Part shown: one piece after another, positions 1 to 9,665 of the stretch
Position numbering within the stretch: position 1 is the first letter of the stretch
Layout of the letters: every line of letters starts with the position of its first letter
Notes under the pieces: generated by a model
Databases searched by the model: none
What the model was told of the DNA's origin: nothing
Seen by the model: the letters and a program-made list of their open reading frames with translations, nothing else
Made by a program: the position numbers and the translations under genes
Assembly (NCBI GenBank): GCA_050299335.1
Contig: JBNKVT010000001.1
Coordinates: 1 to 64,000, forward strand
DNA from: JBNKVT01 sp050299335
GTDB taxonomy: Bacteria > Pseudomonadota > Alphaproteobacteria > Rhodobacterales > Rhodobacteraceae
DNA length: 64,000 bases
Direction of reading: 5' to 3'

Positions 1-48
1 GCGCAAATCCCGCGCCGCAAGGTCTTCACGCGTCACATTCACCGTCAT
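1..48 (-). CDS. Unidentified protein, N-terminal fragment at left window edge
   Basis: Only the first 16 codons are inside the window, reading MTVNVTREDLAARDLR on the minus strand. The ATG at 48 is chosen because a GGAGG Shine-Dalgarno lies five bases upstream (complement of 54-58); an upstream in-frame ATG at 60 overlaps that site and is less likely. The gene runs the same way as smc and would lie downstream of it, about 270 bases away. The intervening 49-318 stretch shows no further gene. Too little is visible to assign a function. Confidence 0.45.
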   Translation of the reverse strand, partial: MTVNVTREDLAARDLR

Positions 49-318
49 TCCCGCCTCCATGTTGCTCAACGCCATAGAGTCAGACTTCCTGCCCAGTGGG
101 AATCCCTAAAAGGAGTCAATGGATTCTGCGGCTGGTATAAGGCATTCCGCACCCGATCGAATTTATTTCGGTCCGTGAACGCATTTGCTTTGCAAACGCT
201 GCCGCGCTGTTCGGAAAGAATAAGTGAATCCAATCAGGCGCAATACGCTCTATAAGGCGCAAAGCGCTCCTATTCGACCGCCCCGCCCTTGCCTTGCACC
301 TCAGACTCCGAGGCAGGC

Positions 319-3300
319 TCAGCCATCCACCATCGCTTCGGCTTGGCGCAGGTCCACCGAGACCAGCTGACTGACACCCTGTTCGGCCATCGTCACTCCG
401 AACAGCCGGTCCATCCTTGCCATGGTCACCGCGTGATGGGTGATGATGAGGAAGCGGGTTTCGGTCTGTTTGGTCATCTCGTCCAGAAGGTCGCAGAACC
501 TGGTGACGTTGGCGTCATCCAGGGGCGCGTCGACCTCGTCGAGGACGCAGATCGGCGAGGGGTTGGCGAGGAAGACCGCGAAGATCAGTGCCAGGGCGGT
601 CAGTGTCTGTTCCCCACCGGACAGCAGCGACAAGGTGGCAAGTTTCTTGCCCGGGGGCTGGCACATGATCTCGAGGCCCGCTTCCAGCGGGTCGTCGCTT
701 TCGACCAGCACCAGATTGGCCTCGCCGCCGCCGAACAAATGCTTGAACAGCATCGAGAAATTGCGGTTCACCTCGTCGAAGGCCGCCAGCAGCCTCTCGC
801 GGCCCTCCTTGTTCAGATTGGCAATGCCGGAGCGGAGCTTCTTCACCGCTTCCTCGAGGTCCAGCTTCTCGGCATTCAGCGTCTCGAATTCCTCCAGCAC
901 CTCCGTGCGGTCCTCTTCCGCCCGCAGGTTCACCGCCCCCAGCGCCTCGCGCTGCCGTTTCAGCCGGTTGACGTCGCTCTCGATCATCTCCGCCGAGGGC
1001 ATCTTGTCGGGATCGGCCTCGAGCCGCTCCAGAAGCGCCTGGGGCGAGACCTCCATCTCGTCCTCGATCCGCTCCGCCGCCGCCGTGGCGCGTTCTTCCG
1101 CCGCCTCGGCCAGCGCCTCTGTGCGCGCCCGACCCTCGCGGGCCTCCGACGCCGTCCGCTCAGCCGCCCGTTCTGCCGCTTCGGCCTCGCGCAGGGTATT
1201 TTCGCCGGTGGCCAGCGCATCCGCCGCCGCCTTGCGCCGGGTCTCGGCCTTGTCGATCCCGTCGGCCAATTCGCCGCGCTTCGCCGCAATCTCGTCCGGG
1301 GCCAGTACCGCCGCTTTCAGCTCGGCCTCGCCGGCTTCGATCCGTTCCGAAAGCTCGCCGATCCGCTTGCCCGCCGTTTCCGCCCTCAGCTTCCAGCCCG
1401 AGACCTCCTTGACGATCTCCTGGGACCGCCGCAGACGCGCCTCGCCCTCGCGCCGCACCTCGTCGGACAGCGAGCGCTTGGTCAGCATGGTCAGGCGCGC
1501 CGCCTCGACCTTGACCTTCTGGCCCTCGACCGCCTCGCGAAGCGCGGCAAGATCGCCCAGTTCGCCAACGCCCTTTTCGGCCTCGGTCAGCCCCGATTTC
1601 GCCGCCAGCAGATCCTCGTCGCGCCGCGCCACCGCCGATTGCAGCGTCTCCAGCCGCCCGGCCAGCGTCGTCACCTCGGCCTCTGCCCGCGACACCGCAC
1701 GGATCGCTGCCGTAGCTGCCTCATCCGCCTCGCGCCGGGCTTTCCGCGCCGCCTGTTCGCGCTCCTGCGCCGCCGCCAGAGCCGCCCGCGCGCCCTCATG
1801 GGCCCCCTGCGCCGCCTCGGCCCGGCCTGAAGCCGCTGCAAGCCCGTCCTTCAATTCCGCCAGCCGGTTCACCTGCTGCAACCGCAGCGCCGCCGCAGAA
1901 GGCGCATCATCGGCCCCGGCCCGGAACCCGTCCCAACGCCAGAGATCGCCCTCGATCGAAACCAGCCGCTGCCCGGGTCGCAACGACGCCTGCAACCTTG
2001 CCCCTTCGGACCGGTCCACAAGCCCGATTTGTGCCAACCGCCGCCCGAGCACCGGCGGGGCCTCCACTTGATCGGCCAGTCGCGCGGCCCCTTCGGGGAG
2101 TTCCGGTGCCTCGTCGTAATCCGACAGCAGCGCCCAGCCGGAAACCCCATCCGGCCCGACCTCCGGCGCTTTCAGATCGTCGGCCAGAGCCGCCCCCAAA
2201 GCCGCCTCGAACCCCTTTTCCGCCCGGACCGCATCGAGCACTTGCGCCGCGTCGCCCCGGTCGCGTTCGATCATCCGCTCCAACGCGGCCACCTCGGCCC
2301 CCAGCGCCTTGGCCTCGCCATCGGCCTCAGACAGCGCCGCCCGCGCCGAGGCTTCGTCATTCTGCGCCCCGGCCCGTGCCGCTTCTGCCGCCTCCAACTC
2401 GGCCTCCGCCGCCGAAGCCGCCCCGACCGCCGCTTGCTGCGCGTCCTGAACCTCGCCGACCCGCGCCTTGGCTTCGCCCAGAAGCCCCGCAACCTCTTCC
2501 TTCGCCGCCCGCGCCTCGCCCACCTCGGCCACCAGCTTGTCGACCAGCCCGCGCGCCTCTTCCAGCCGCCGCTCAGCCGCCTGATGCCGGGCCGACAGCC
2601 TTGCTGCATCCTCGGTCAGCTTGTCGAGATCCGCCTCCTCCTGGCTCATCGCCGAGGCCGCCAGCCGCGCCTCGTCCGCCGCCGCCGCCAGCCGCGCCTC
2701 GTGTCCCTGGGAGGCCTTCTCAAGCTCGCCCATTTCCCATTCCAGCTGCTGGATGGTCTCACCGGCATCGGCCCCAAGCCCGCGTTCCCGTTCCGCATCC
2801 TTTTTCAGCTGCTCGATCCGACCCTTCAGCCCCTCGATCGCATCCCGCGCCCGCTTTTCCTGATCATCGAGCGCGTCCCGTTCGACCAGCAACCGCTGCA
2901 GCACCGCCCCGGCAATCGCCTCTTCCTCGCGCAAGGGCGGTACCTTGCCCTCGGCTGCTTCCCGCGCCTTCACCGCCTGCGCCGCCGCGCCTTGCGCCTG
3001 CGCCGCGCCGGTCGTCGCCTCGCGCAATGCGGTCTCGGCAGCCAGCCGCTCCTCCTCAGCCTCGCGCCAGCGGCGATAGAGCAACAGCCCCTCGGAGCGC
3101 CGCAGCTCAGCAGCAATCTCGCGATAGCGCTGCGCCTGCCGCGCCTGCCGCTCCAGCGACTTCAGCTGGGTTTCCAGCTGCTCCAGCACATCCTCGATCC
3201 GGGCGAGATTGGTCTCGGTGCCTTTCAGCTTCAGCTCGGCCTCATGCCGCCGCTGGTATAGACCGGATATCCCGGCGGCTTCTTCCAGCACCCGGCGGCG

Positions 3301-3852
3301 CGCCACCGGCTTGGCGTTGATGAGTTCGGAAATCTGCCCCTGCCGCACCAGCGACGGCGAATGTGCCCCCGTCGAGGCATCGGCGAACAGCATCTGCACG
3401 TCGCGGGCGCGGGCGTCCTTGCCATTGGTCTTGTAGGCCGACCCGGCATCCTTGGTTATCCGGCGCACGATCTCCAGCGTGTCGGCCTCGTTGAACCCCG
3501 CAGGCGCGGTCCGGTCGCGGTTGTCGAGATGGAGGGTCACTTCCGCATAGTGGCGGGCCGGGCGCGACGAGGCGCCGGCAAAGATCACGTCCTCCATGCC
3601 GCCGCCGCGCATCGCGGTGGGGCGGTTCTCGCCCATCACCCAGCGGAGCGCCTCCAGAAGGTTCGACTTGCCGCAGCCATTCGGGCCGACCACGCCGGTC
3701 AACCCCGGGGCAATGACCAGTTCCGTCGGATCGACGAAGCTCTTGAAGCCCAAGAGCCGCAGCTTGTTGAATTGGATGCCCAGTTGCCTGCCTCGCTCGG
3801 ATCGATTCCCGATAATTGGCCAAGGATTCCCGCCCGACCCCCATTGAGTCAA
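319..3852 (-). CDS. smc: Chromosome segregation ATPase SMC
   Basis: Structural maintenance of chromosomes protein, the core of bacterial condensin, which loops and compacts DNA with ScpA/ScpB. The N-terminal ATPase half has Walker A GPNGCGKSN at about residues 56-64. Two long Ala/Glu/Arg-rich coiled-coil arms flank a hinge around residues 520-650 (GVSGWALLSDY onward). The C-terminal half has the signature LSLLSGGEQ and Walker B VLDEVDAPLDD. The size of about 1150-1177 residues is normal. The start is uncertain: homologues begin just before FNKLRLLGFKSF, yet there is no in-frame ATG or GTG there, only a CTG at 3783 preceded by GAGGCAGG. The coordinate given uses an in-frame TTG at 3852. No scpA or scpB is visible nearby. 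Confidence 0.93.
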   Translation of the reverse strand: MTQWGSGGNPWPIIGNRSERGRQLGIQFNKLRLLGFKSFVDPTELVIAPGLTGVVGPNGCGKSNLLEALRWVMGENRPTAMRGGGMEDVIFAGASSRPARHYAEVTLHLDNRDRTAPAGFNEADTLEIVRRITKDAGSAYKTNGKDARARDVQMLFADASTGAHSPSLVRQGQISELINAKPVARRRVLEEAAGISGLYQRRHEAELKLKGTETNLARIEDVLEQLETQLKSLERQARQAQRYREIAAELRRSEGLLLYRRWREAEEERLAAETALREATTGAAQAQGAAAQAVKAREAAEGKVPPLREEEAIAGAVLQRLLVERDALDDQEKRARDAIEGLKGRIEQLKKDAERERGLGADAGETIQQLEWEMGELEKASQGHEARLAAAADEARLAASAMSQEEADLDKLTEDAARLSARHQAAERRLEEARGLVDKLVAEVGEARAAKEEVAGLLGEAKARVGEVQDAQQAAVGAASAAEAELEAAEAARAGAQNDEASARAALSEADGEAKALGAEVAALERMIERDRGDAAQVLDAVRAEKGFEAALGAALADDLKAPEVGPDGVSGWALLSDYDEAPELPEGAARLADQVEAPPVLGRRLAQIGLVDRSEGARLQASLRPGQRLVSIEGDLWRWDGFRAGADDAPSAAALRLQQVNRLAELKDGLAAASGRAEAAQGAHEGARAALAAAQEREQAARKARREADEAATAAIRAVSRAEAEVTTLAGRLETLQSAVARRDEDLLAAKSGLTEAEKGVGELGDLAALREAVEGQKVKVEAARLTMLTKRSLSDEVRREGEARLRRSQEIVKEVSGWKLRAETAGKRIGELSERIEAGEAELKAAVLAPDEIAAKRGELADGIDKAETRRKAAADALATGENTLREAEAAERAAERTASEAREGRARTEALAEAAEERATAAAERIEDEMEVSPQALLERLEADPDKMPSAEMIESDVNRLKRQREALGAVNLRAEEDRTEVLEEFETLNAEKLDLEEAVKKLRSGIANLNKEGRERLLAAFDEVNRNFSMLFKHLFGGGEANLVLVESDDPLEAGLEIMCQPPGKKLATLSLLSGGEQTLTALALIFAVFLANPSPICVLDEVDAPLDDANVTRFCDLLDEMTKQTETRFLIITHHAVTMARMDRLFGVTMAEQGVSQLVSVDLRQAEAMVDG

Positions 3853-3858
3853 CCTGTT

Positions 3859-3895
3859 TCCACATCATGTGGATCGCATGCCATGGTTATCCACA
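3859..3895. promoter_or_regulatory. Palindrome plus DnaA-box-like site upstream of smc
   Basis: Immediately upstream of smc there is a perfect 15-bp palindrome TCCACAT-C-ATGTGGA (3859-3873), followed by TTATCCACA (3887-3895), which matches the consensus DnaA box exactly. The pairing of two TCCACA-type words suggests a protein-binding region for the smc promoter. A single DnaA box can occur by chance, so a DnaA role is inference. Confidence 0.35.
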
Positions 3896-4094
3896 AGATA
3901 TTGCAGGAACCACAAGAAAAGCCGTGCGTTTTCAAATGCGCGCGTCGGGACTATTCGGCGAGATCAGGCCTGACCCGGTGCGGCGAGGTGAGGGAAAGGT
4001 GTGGGAACGGCGGCTCGAACGGCGAAAAAGATGGCTACCAACCTGGTCAGGTGCGGTGAAATGGGAGCGCAGGTGAAAGTAGACGGCGCTGATA

Positions 4095-4230
4095 CACAAA
4101 AAACGGCCTGCATGACACAGGCCGTTTCTTCCTCCCCCGAGACTTGAGCCGGTAGCCAATATTTCGGGCAGGTGCCTCCCCCATTACCGTCTCTCCCCGG
4201 AGCACCCCGGCTGCGGCGGATAGAAGCACC
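4095..4230 (-). ncRNA. Candidate small structured RNA upstream of smc
   Basis: The 511-bp gap between smc and proS contains no convincing protein gene. On the minus strand a G-rich segment (about 4230 to 4128) can form GGTGC/GCACC and GAGAC/GTCTC helices, and it runs directly into a strong intrinsic terminator. A weak sigma70-like promoter (TTGATT, 17 bases, TTAAGT) can be drawn just upstream, near 4230-4260. I do not recognise the family; it does not show the conserved cores of SRP RNA, tmRNA or a common riboswitch. It could be an independent sRNA or a terminated smc leader. Confidence 0.3.
4101..4127 (-). terminator. Intrinsic terminator of the candidate RNA
   Basis: A perfect 10-bp stem, AAACGGCCTG (4101-4110) with CAGGCCGTTT (4118-4127), has a 7-base loop. 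On the minus strand it runs into a TTTTTTGTG tract; on the plus strand it is followed only by TTTCTTCC. It therefore most likely terminates minus-strand transcription upstream of smc. Confidence 0.65.
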
Positions 4231-4363
4231 AACGAGGCGTACTTAAGCAGGTTCCCCCTTCAAAATCAAACAAGATTTTGCCTCGTCCTGCCCCAGACCA
4301 TTGCGCGGACCCACGGCTTGCCCTAAACCGCTCGGAACCTTAATCCGCACCGCGAGACCCCCG

Positions 4364-5707
4364 ATGCGCCTGTCGAAATATTTCCTCCCCGTCCTCAAGG
4401 AAACCCCCGCCGAGGCGCAGATCGCCTCGCACCGGCTGATGCTGCGCGCGGGAATGATCCGCCAGGCTTCGGCAGGGATCTATTCCTGGTTACCTTTGGG
4501 ATTCAAAGTGTTACGGAAGCTGGAGGATATCGTTCATCAAGAACAGATCCGTGCCGGCCACATCCCGATGCTGATGCCGACCCTGCAATCGGCCGATCTC
4601 TGGCGCGAGAGCGGGCGCTATGACGACTATGGCGAAGAGATGCTGCGGATCAGCGACCGGCACGGGCGCGACATGCTCTACGGACCGACCAACGAGGAGC
4701 TGATCACCGATATATTCCGCAGCTCGGTCGGGTCCTACAAGGACCTGCCGCTGACGCTCTATCATATCCAGTGGAAATTCCGCGACGAGATTAGGCCCCG
4801 ATTCGGGGTGATGCGGGGGCGCGAATTCTTCATGAAGGACGGCTATAATTTCGACCTGACCAAGGAAGACGCGCTGCACGCCTATAACCGGCACATGGTC
4901 AGCTACCTGCGCACCTACGAGCGTATGGGTCTGAAGGCGATCCCGATGCGGGCGGATTCCGGGCCCATCGGCGGCGATGATACCCACGAGTTCCTGGTCC
5001 TGGCGGAAACCGGCGAGTCGGAGGTCTTCTACGATGCCGCCGTCACCGACCTGCATCTCGGCGACCGGACCATAGACTTCGCCGACAAGGCGGCAGTCAA
5101 GGCGATCTGCGACGAATGGACCGCGCCCTATGCACGGACCGACGAGACCCATGACGAAGCCCTTTTCAACGCCGTCCCCGAAGACCGCCGCCGGTCCTCG
5201 CGCGGCATCGAGGTCGGGCAGATCTTCTATTTCGGAACCAAGTATTCCGAGCCGATGAACGCCGTGGTGACCGACATGGACGGCAACCGCGTGCCCGTCC
5301 ATATGGGCTCGCACGGCATCGGGGTCTCGCGGCTGGTCGGGGCGCTGATCGAAGCCAATCACGACGACCGGGGCATCATCTGGCCCGAGGGGGCGACGCC
5401 CTTCCATGCCGGGATCGTCAATCTCAAACAGGGCGACGGGGCGGCGGATGCGGCCTGCGAACAGCTTTATCAGGGGCTAATGGCAAAGGGGCTGGAACCG
5501 CTCTATAACGACACCGAGGACCGCGCCGGGGCGAAATTCGCCACCATGGATCTGATCGGTCTGCCCTGGCGGATCACCGTCGGGCCGCGCGGCCTGGCCA
5601 ATGGTGTGGTCGAGCTCACCGCCCGCCGCACCGGCGAGAGCGAAGAGATGAGCCCCGAGGCCGCCATCGCCCGCATCGCGGAAATCTACGGGCCAGGCGG
5701 CAGGTAG
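4364..5707 (+). CDS. proS: Proline--tRNA ligase (short alphaproteobacterial type)
   Basis: Cytoplasmic class II aminoacyl-tRNA synthetase that charges tRNA-Pro. The ATG at 4364 gives the standard start MRLSKYFLPVLKETPAEA; the reading frame extends upstream but has no homology there. Motif 2 is visible as FRDEIRPRFGVMRGREF, motif 3 as GSHGIGVSRLVGALIE, and the anticodon-binding domain occupies the last 100 residues or so. At 447 residues it is the short form: the catalytic core runs through without the roughly 180-residue editing insertion found in E. coli-type enzymes, as is usual in alphaproteobacteria, which then rely on separate trans-editing proteins. It is a stand-alone gene followed by a dispersed repeat. 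Confidence 0.95.
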   Translation: MRLSKYFLPVLKETPAEAQIASHRLMLRAGMIRQASAGIYSWLPLGFKVLRKLEDIVHQEQIRAGHIPMLMPTLQSADLWRESGRYDDYGEEMLRISDRHGRDMLYGPTNEELITDIFRSSVGSYKDLPLTLYHIQWKFRDEIRPRFGVMRGREFFMKDGYNFDLTKEDALHAYNRHMVSYLRTYERMGLKAIPMRADSGPIGGDDTHEFLVLAETGESEVFYDAAVTDLHLGDRTIDFADKAAVKAICDEWTAPYARTDETHDEALFNAVPEDRRRSSRGIEVGQIFYFGTKYSEPMNAVVTDMDGNRVPVHMGSHGIGVSRLVGALIEANHDDRGIIWPEGATPFHAGIVNLKQGDGAADAACEQLYQGLMAKGLEPLYNDTEDRAGAKFATMDLIGLPWRITVGPRGLANGVVELTARRTGESEEMSPEAAIARIAEIYGPGGR

Positions 5708-5713
5708 CAATCA

Positions 5714-5793
5714 GAGCCCGTGGCGCACGCCACGGCGACCGGGCCCAACGGGAGCCGAGGCCCGAAGGGCCGAGAGCGACGGGCGGGAGCGCT
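5714..5793 (+). repeat. Dispersed 80-bp GC-rich structured repeat, copy 1
   Basis: Just after proS, a GC-rich segment forms consecutive hairpins: CCGTGGCG/CGCCACGG and GGCCC-GAA-GGGCC. Nearly the whole 80 bp recurs in reverse orientation at 43999-44078, with differences only around one loop and the adjacent few bases. Both copies sit directly downstream of a gene. It resembles a REP-like or transcript-end element; it does not look coding. Confidence 0.7.
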
Positions 5794-5983
5794 CCCTTGA
5801 AGGAAAGGCGGGCCCGGGCAAGGTGCGGCGTCGGCCAATTTCCGGTTCACGGCCTATCCGAATTGGGACGCGCTCAAGGAATTGGGCAGGCAAGTTCCAT
5901 AGACGATGATCCAGCCTTGTCAGCGGATGCGTCCGGGGAAGGAGCGGGACGATTCCAATGTGGACAGGAATGTTCCCCGTGGA

Positions 5984-7588
<1,605 letters not shown>

Positions 7589-7983
7589 GGGGAGTGCTGC
7601 CTATCTGTGGGGCAGAAAGGCAGGAAAAGTTGGGATGGGACTTGTATGGATTAATCCGAAAGGGGATCGAGTTGCTGAAAGTCCGGACCGCATGCGTTAG
7701 ACTGCGAGCACCGTTTTTTTTCCGCTCAGAGCTTGCACGGTGCGGCCAGCACCGGGCAAAGCCCGTCCCACCCCGGGGACGGGCGCGTTGCAGCAACAGG
7801 ACCGCGCGGCCCGCTCGGAAGTGACTTAGCCATAAAGCGATGTAGCAGAGAGTTCCGTGTGGCGCCCATCCTGGGACGTGCTTTGCCCTGATCTCGGAGC
7901 AGTGCCATTGCAGCGAGGATCGCCGGGTTTTTTCCTGACCAGTTCCCCACATTTGCGTTGACGTTGCCGCCCCTAATGCAAAT
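7589..7983. other. Non-coding gap between flavodoxin gene and ATPase gene
   Basis: No convincing gene is visible in this 395-bp stretch. It contains a 9-bp hairpin (GCCCGTCCC 7761-7769 with GGGACGGGC 7776-7784) and an eight-T run near 7711-7718. It is long for an intra-operon spacer and could hold a terminator and a new promoter for the ATPase gene, but I see no clear promoter consensus. Confidence 0.5.
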
Positions 7984-8538
7984 TCAACCATCAGATCGCT
8001 CCACCAGTTTCGCCACTCGAGCACCGAGGGCGCGAGCGGTGGCGAGGTCGGATTGGGGGAGGGCTTCGCCGGGGAGGGCCTGCGCCCCCGCACCGAGGTA
8101 GAAGCCGAGACGGTTGAGGTTTTCGGGGTCGGCGCAGGGGGCGGACGGGGCGCTCGGGATGATGCCGAGGGGGACCCAAAGCATGCCGTGCTGGGCAGCG
8201 AGGACCGACAGGCGGATCAGAGCTACCATCTGGTCGCCCGACAGGTTGGCCGCACTGGTAAAACCGGCGGCAAGCTTGTCTTTCCATTTCAGGATGCCCC
8301 AGCGGCTTGAGGTGGCGGTTGCGAAGGCTTCAAAGGGCGCGGAGACGGAGCCCATATGGGTGGGGGCTCCGAAGAGGATGGCGTCGGCTTCGTCGAGGGT
8401 AACCCAGGGACCGATGCGGGAGGATTGCAGGGCTTCGACAGGGACGAGGGTTGCCTGCCCCGCGCCCTCGGCGGCGGCTTCGGCCTGGGCTCTTGTGTGG
8501 CCGGCTTCGGAATGGAAGGCGATGGCGATCTTGGGCAT
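7984..8538 (-). CDS. Flavodoxin-family FMN protein (WrbA/NAD(P)H-quinone oxidoreductase-like)
   Basis: A 184-residue flavodoxin-fold protein. The N-terminus MPKIAIAFHSEAGHT matches the first beta strand and FMN phosphate-binding loop. A later segment, FGAPTHMGSVSAPFEAF, matches the region that cradles the isoalloxazine ring in WrbA-like proteins. The start is set by the 1-base TGATG overlap with the upstream oppC stop; the longer open frame upstream lies inside oppC and is not real. Translational coupling to a peptide permease is unusual and suggests co-expression, though not necessarily a shared function. The specific substrate is unknown. Confidence 0.82.
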   Translation of the reverse strand: MPKIAIAFHSEAGHTRAQAEAAAEGAGQATLVPVEALQSSRIGPWVTLDEADAILFGAPTHMGSVSAPFEAFATATSSRWGILKWKDKLAAGFTSAANLSGDQMVALIRLSVLAAQHGMLWVPLGIIPSAPSAPCADPENLNRLGFYLGAGAQALPGEALPQSDLATARALGARVAKLVERSDG

Positions 8539-9665
8539 CAGCGGTCCTTGGGGTCTAGGGCGTCCCGGAGGCCATCTCCGAGGAAGTTGAGCGCGAAAAG
8601 CAGCAGGGTGAGGGTGAAGGCGGGCCAGAGCAGCATATGCGGCGAGCCCTGCATGTTGCGGGCCCCTTCGGCGATGAGAACGCCGAGGGAGGAAAGCGGC
8701 TCCTGGACGCCGAGACCCAGGAAGCTGAGGAAGCTTTCGAGGAGGATGACCTTGGGGATCAGGAGGGTCATGTAGATGATGACGGTCCCCAGCGTGTTGG
8801 GGATGATATGGCGGCGGATGATGCCCCAGGTGGCGACGCCGAGCGCCTCGGCGGCCTGGACGAACTCGCGGTGCTTCAGTGACAGGGTCTGGCCGCGCAC
8901 GATCCGCGCCATATCCAGCCATTCGACACAGCCGACGGCGATGAACATCAGGACCACGTTGCGGCCGAAGAAGACCACCAGCAGGATGACGAAGAAGATA
9001 TAGGGCAGCGAATAGAGCACATCGACAAAACGCATCATCAGACTGTCGATCCGGCCGCCGACAAACCCCGCGATGGCCCCGTAGATCACCCCGATCAGCA
9101 GCGCCACCCCAGTGGCCAACGCGCCGATCATCAGCGAGATGCGCAGCGAGATGAGGATGCGGGACAGAAGGTCGCGCCCGTTGGAATCGGTGCCGAAGAT
9201 GAAATAGAGCCGCCGCACCTGGGCCTCGATGGTGATGGATTTCTCATCCTCCGATTGGGCGGTGACCCGGGCGTTCGAGAACAGGTCCGACCGGTCGAGA
9301 TAGCGGGTAAGGCGCGGGTCAATGGCGCTTTCCGACGAGGCCTCGATGGTGATGGTGGACCCCGAGATGGTGACCGTATCGAAGGTGACGTTGCGGCGGC
9401 GCAGGGCGTCCTCGGCGGCGGGAATGATCTCGGTCTCGCGCGGATAGGGCTGGAGGCTGGCGGGGGCGCGGACATAGTCGGTATAGACCTCGTCATAATC
9501 ATGCGGGACCAGCATGGGGCCGAAGATCGCGGCCATCAGCAGCGCCAGCAGCACAGCGATGGCGGCCATCGCGGCGCGGTTGCGGCGCAGGCGGATCAGG
9601 GCCGAGGCCCAGAGCGACCGGGAGGGGGTGTCGGGCAGGATGGCGTCGGCTGAAAGCTCAGTCAT
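8538..9665 (-). CDS. oppC: Oligopeptide ABC transporter permease OppC
   Basis: Inner-membrane permease subunit of 375 residues. After an N-terminal cytoplasmic segment and TM1 (AAMAAIAVLLALLMAAI), a periplasmic stretch of about 110 residues precedes the conserved FGTDSNGRDLLSRI motif and the remaining membrane helices. The ABC-coupling EAA-type loop is seen as EFVQAAEALGVATWGII. Family members are usually near 300 residues; the extra length sits in that periplasmic segment and carries acidic, Ser/Thr-rich sequence. The ATG at 9665 overlaps the end of oppB by 8 bases; the longer upstream frame is a shadow. It pairs with OppB. Confidence 0.92.
   Translation of the reverse strand: MTELSADAILPDTPSRSLWASALIRLRRNRAAMAAIAVLLALLMAAIFGPMLVPHDYDEVYTDYVRAPASLQPYPRETEIIPAAEDALRRRNVTFDTVTISGSTITIEASSESAIDPRLTRYLDRSDLFSNARVTAQSEDEKSITIEAQVRRLYFIFGTDSNGRDLLSRILISLRISLMIGALATGVALLIGVIYGAIAGFVGGRIDSLMMRFVDVLYSLPYIFFVILLVVFFGRNVVLMFIAVGCVEWLDMARIVRGQTLSLKHREFVQAAEALGVATWGIIRRHIIPNTLGTVIIYMTLLIPKVILLESFLSFLGLGVQEPLSSLGVLIAEGARNMQGSPHMLLWPAFTLTLLLFALNFLGDGLRDALDPKDR

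Noticed and set aside
289..3320. Long plus-strand open frames opposite smc (up to about 540 codons)
   Set aside because: They have Arg/Pro/Ser-rich low-complexity translations, no motifs and no ribosome sites; they are mirror frames of the high-GC smc gene. The same holds for long antisense frames opposite oppA, der, nasA, nirB and nrtCD.
7711..7784. T-run and hairpin in the gap before the ATPase gene as a classical terminator
   Set aside because: The eight-T run precedes the hairpin on the plus strand and becomes an A-run on the minus strand, so it does not follow a stem as a terminator would.
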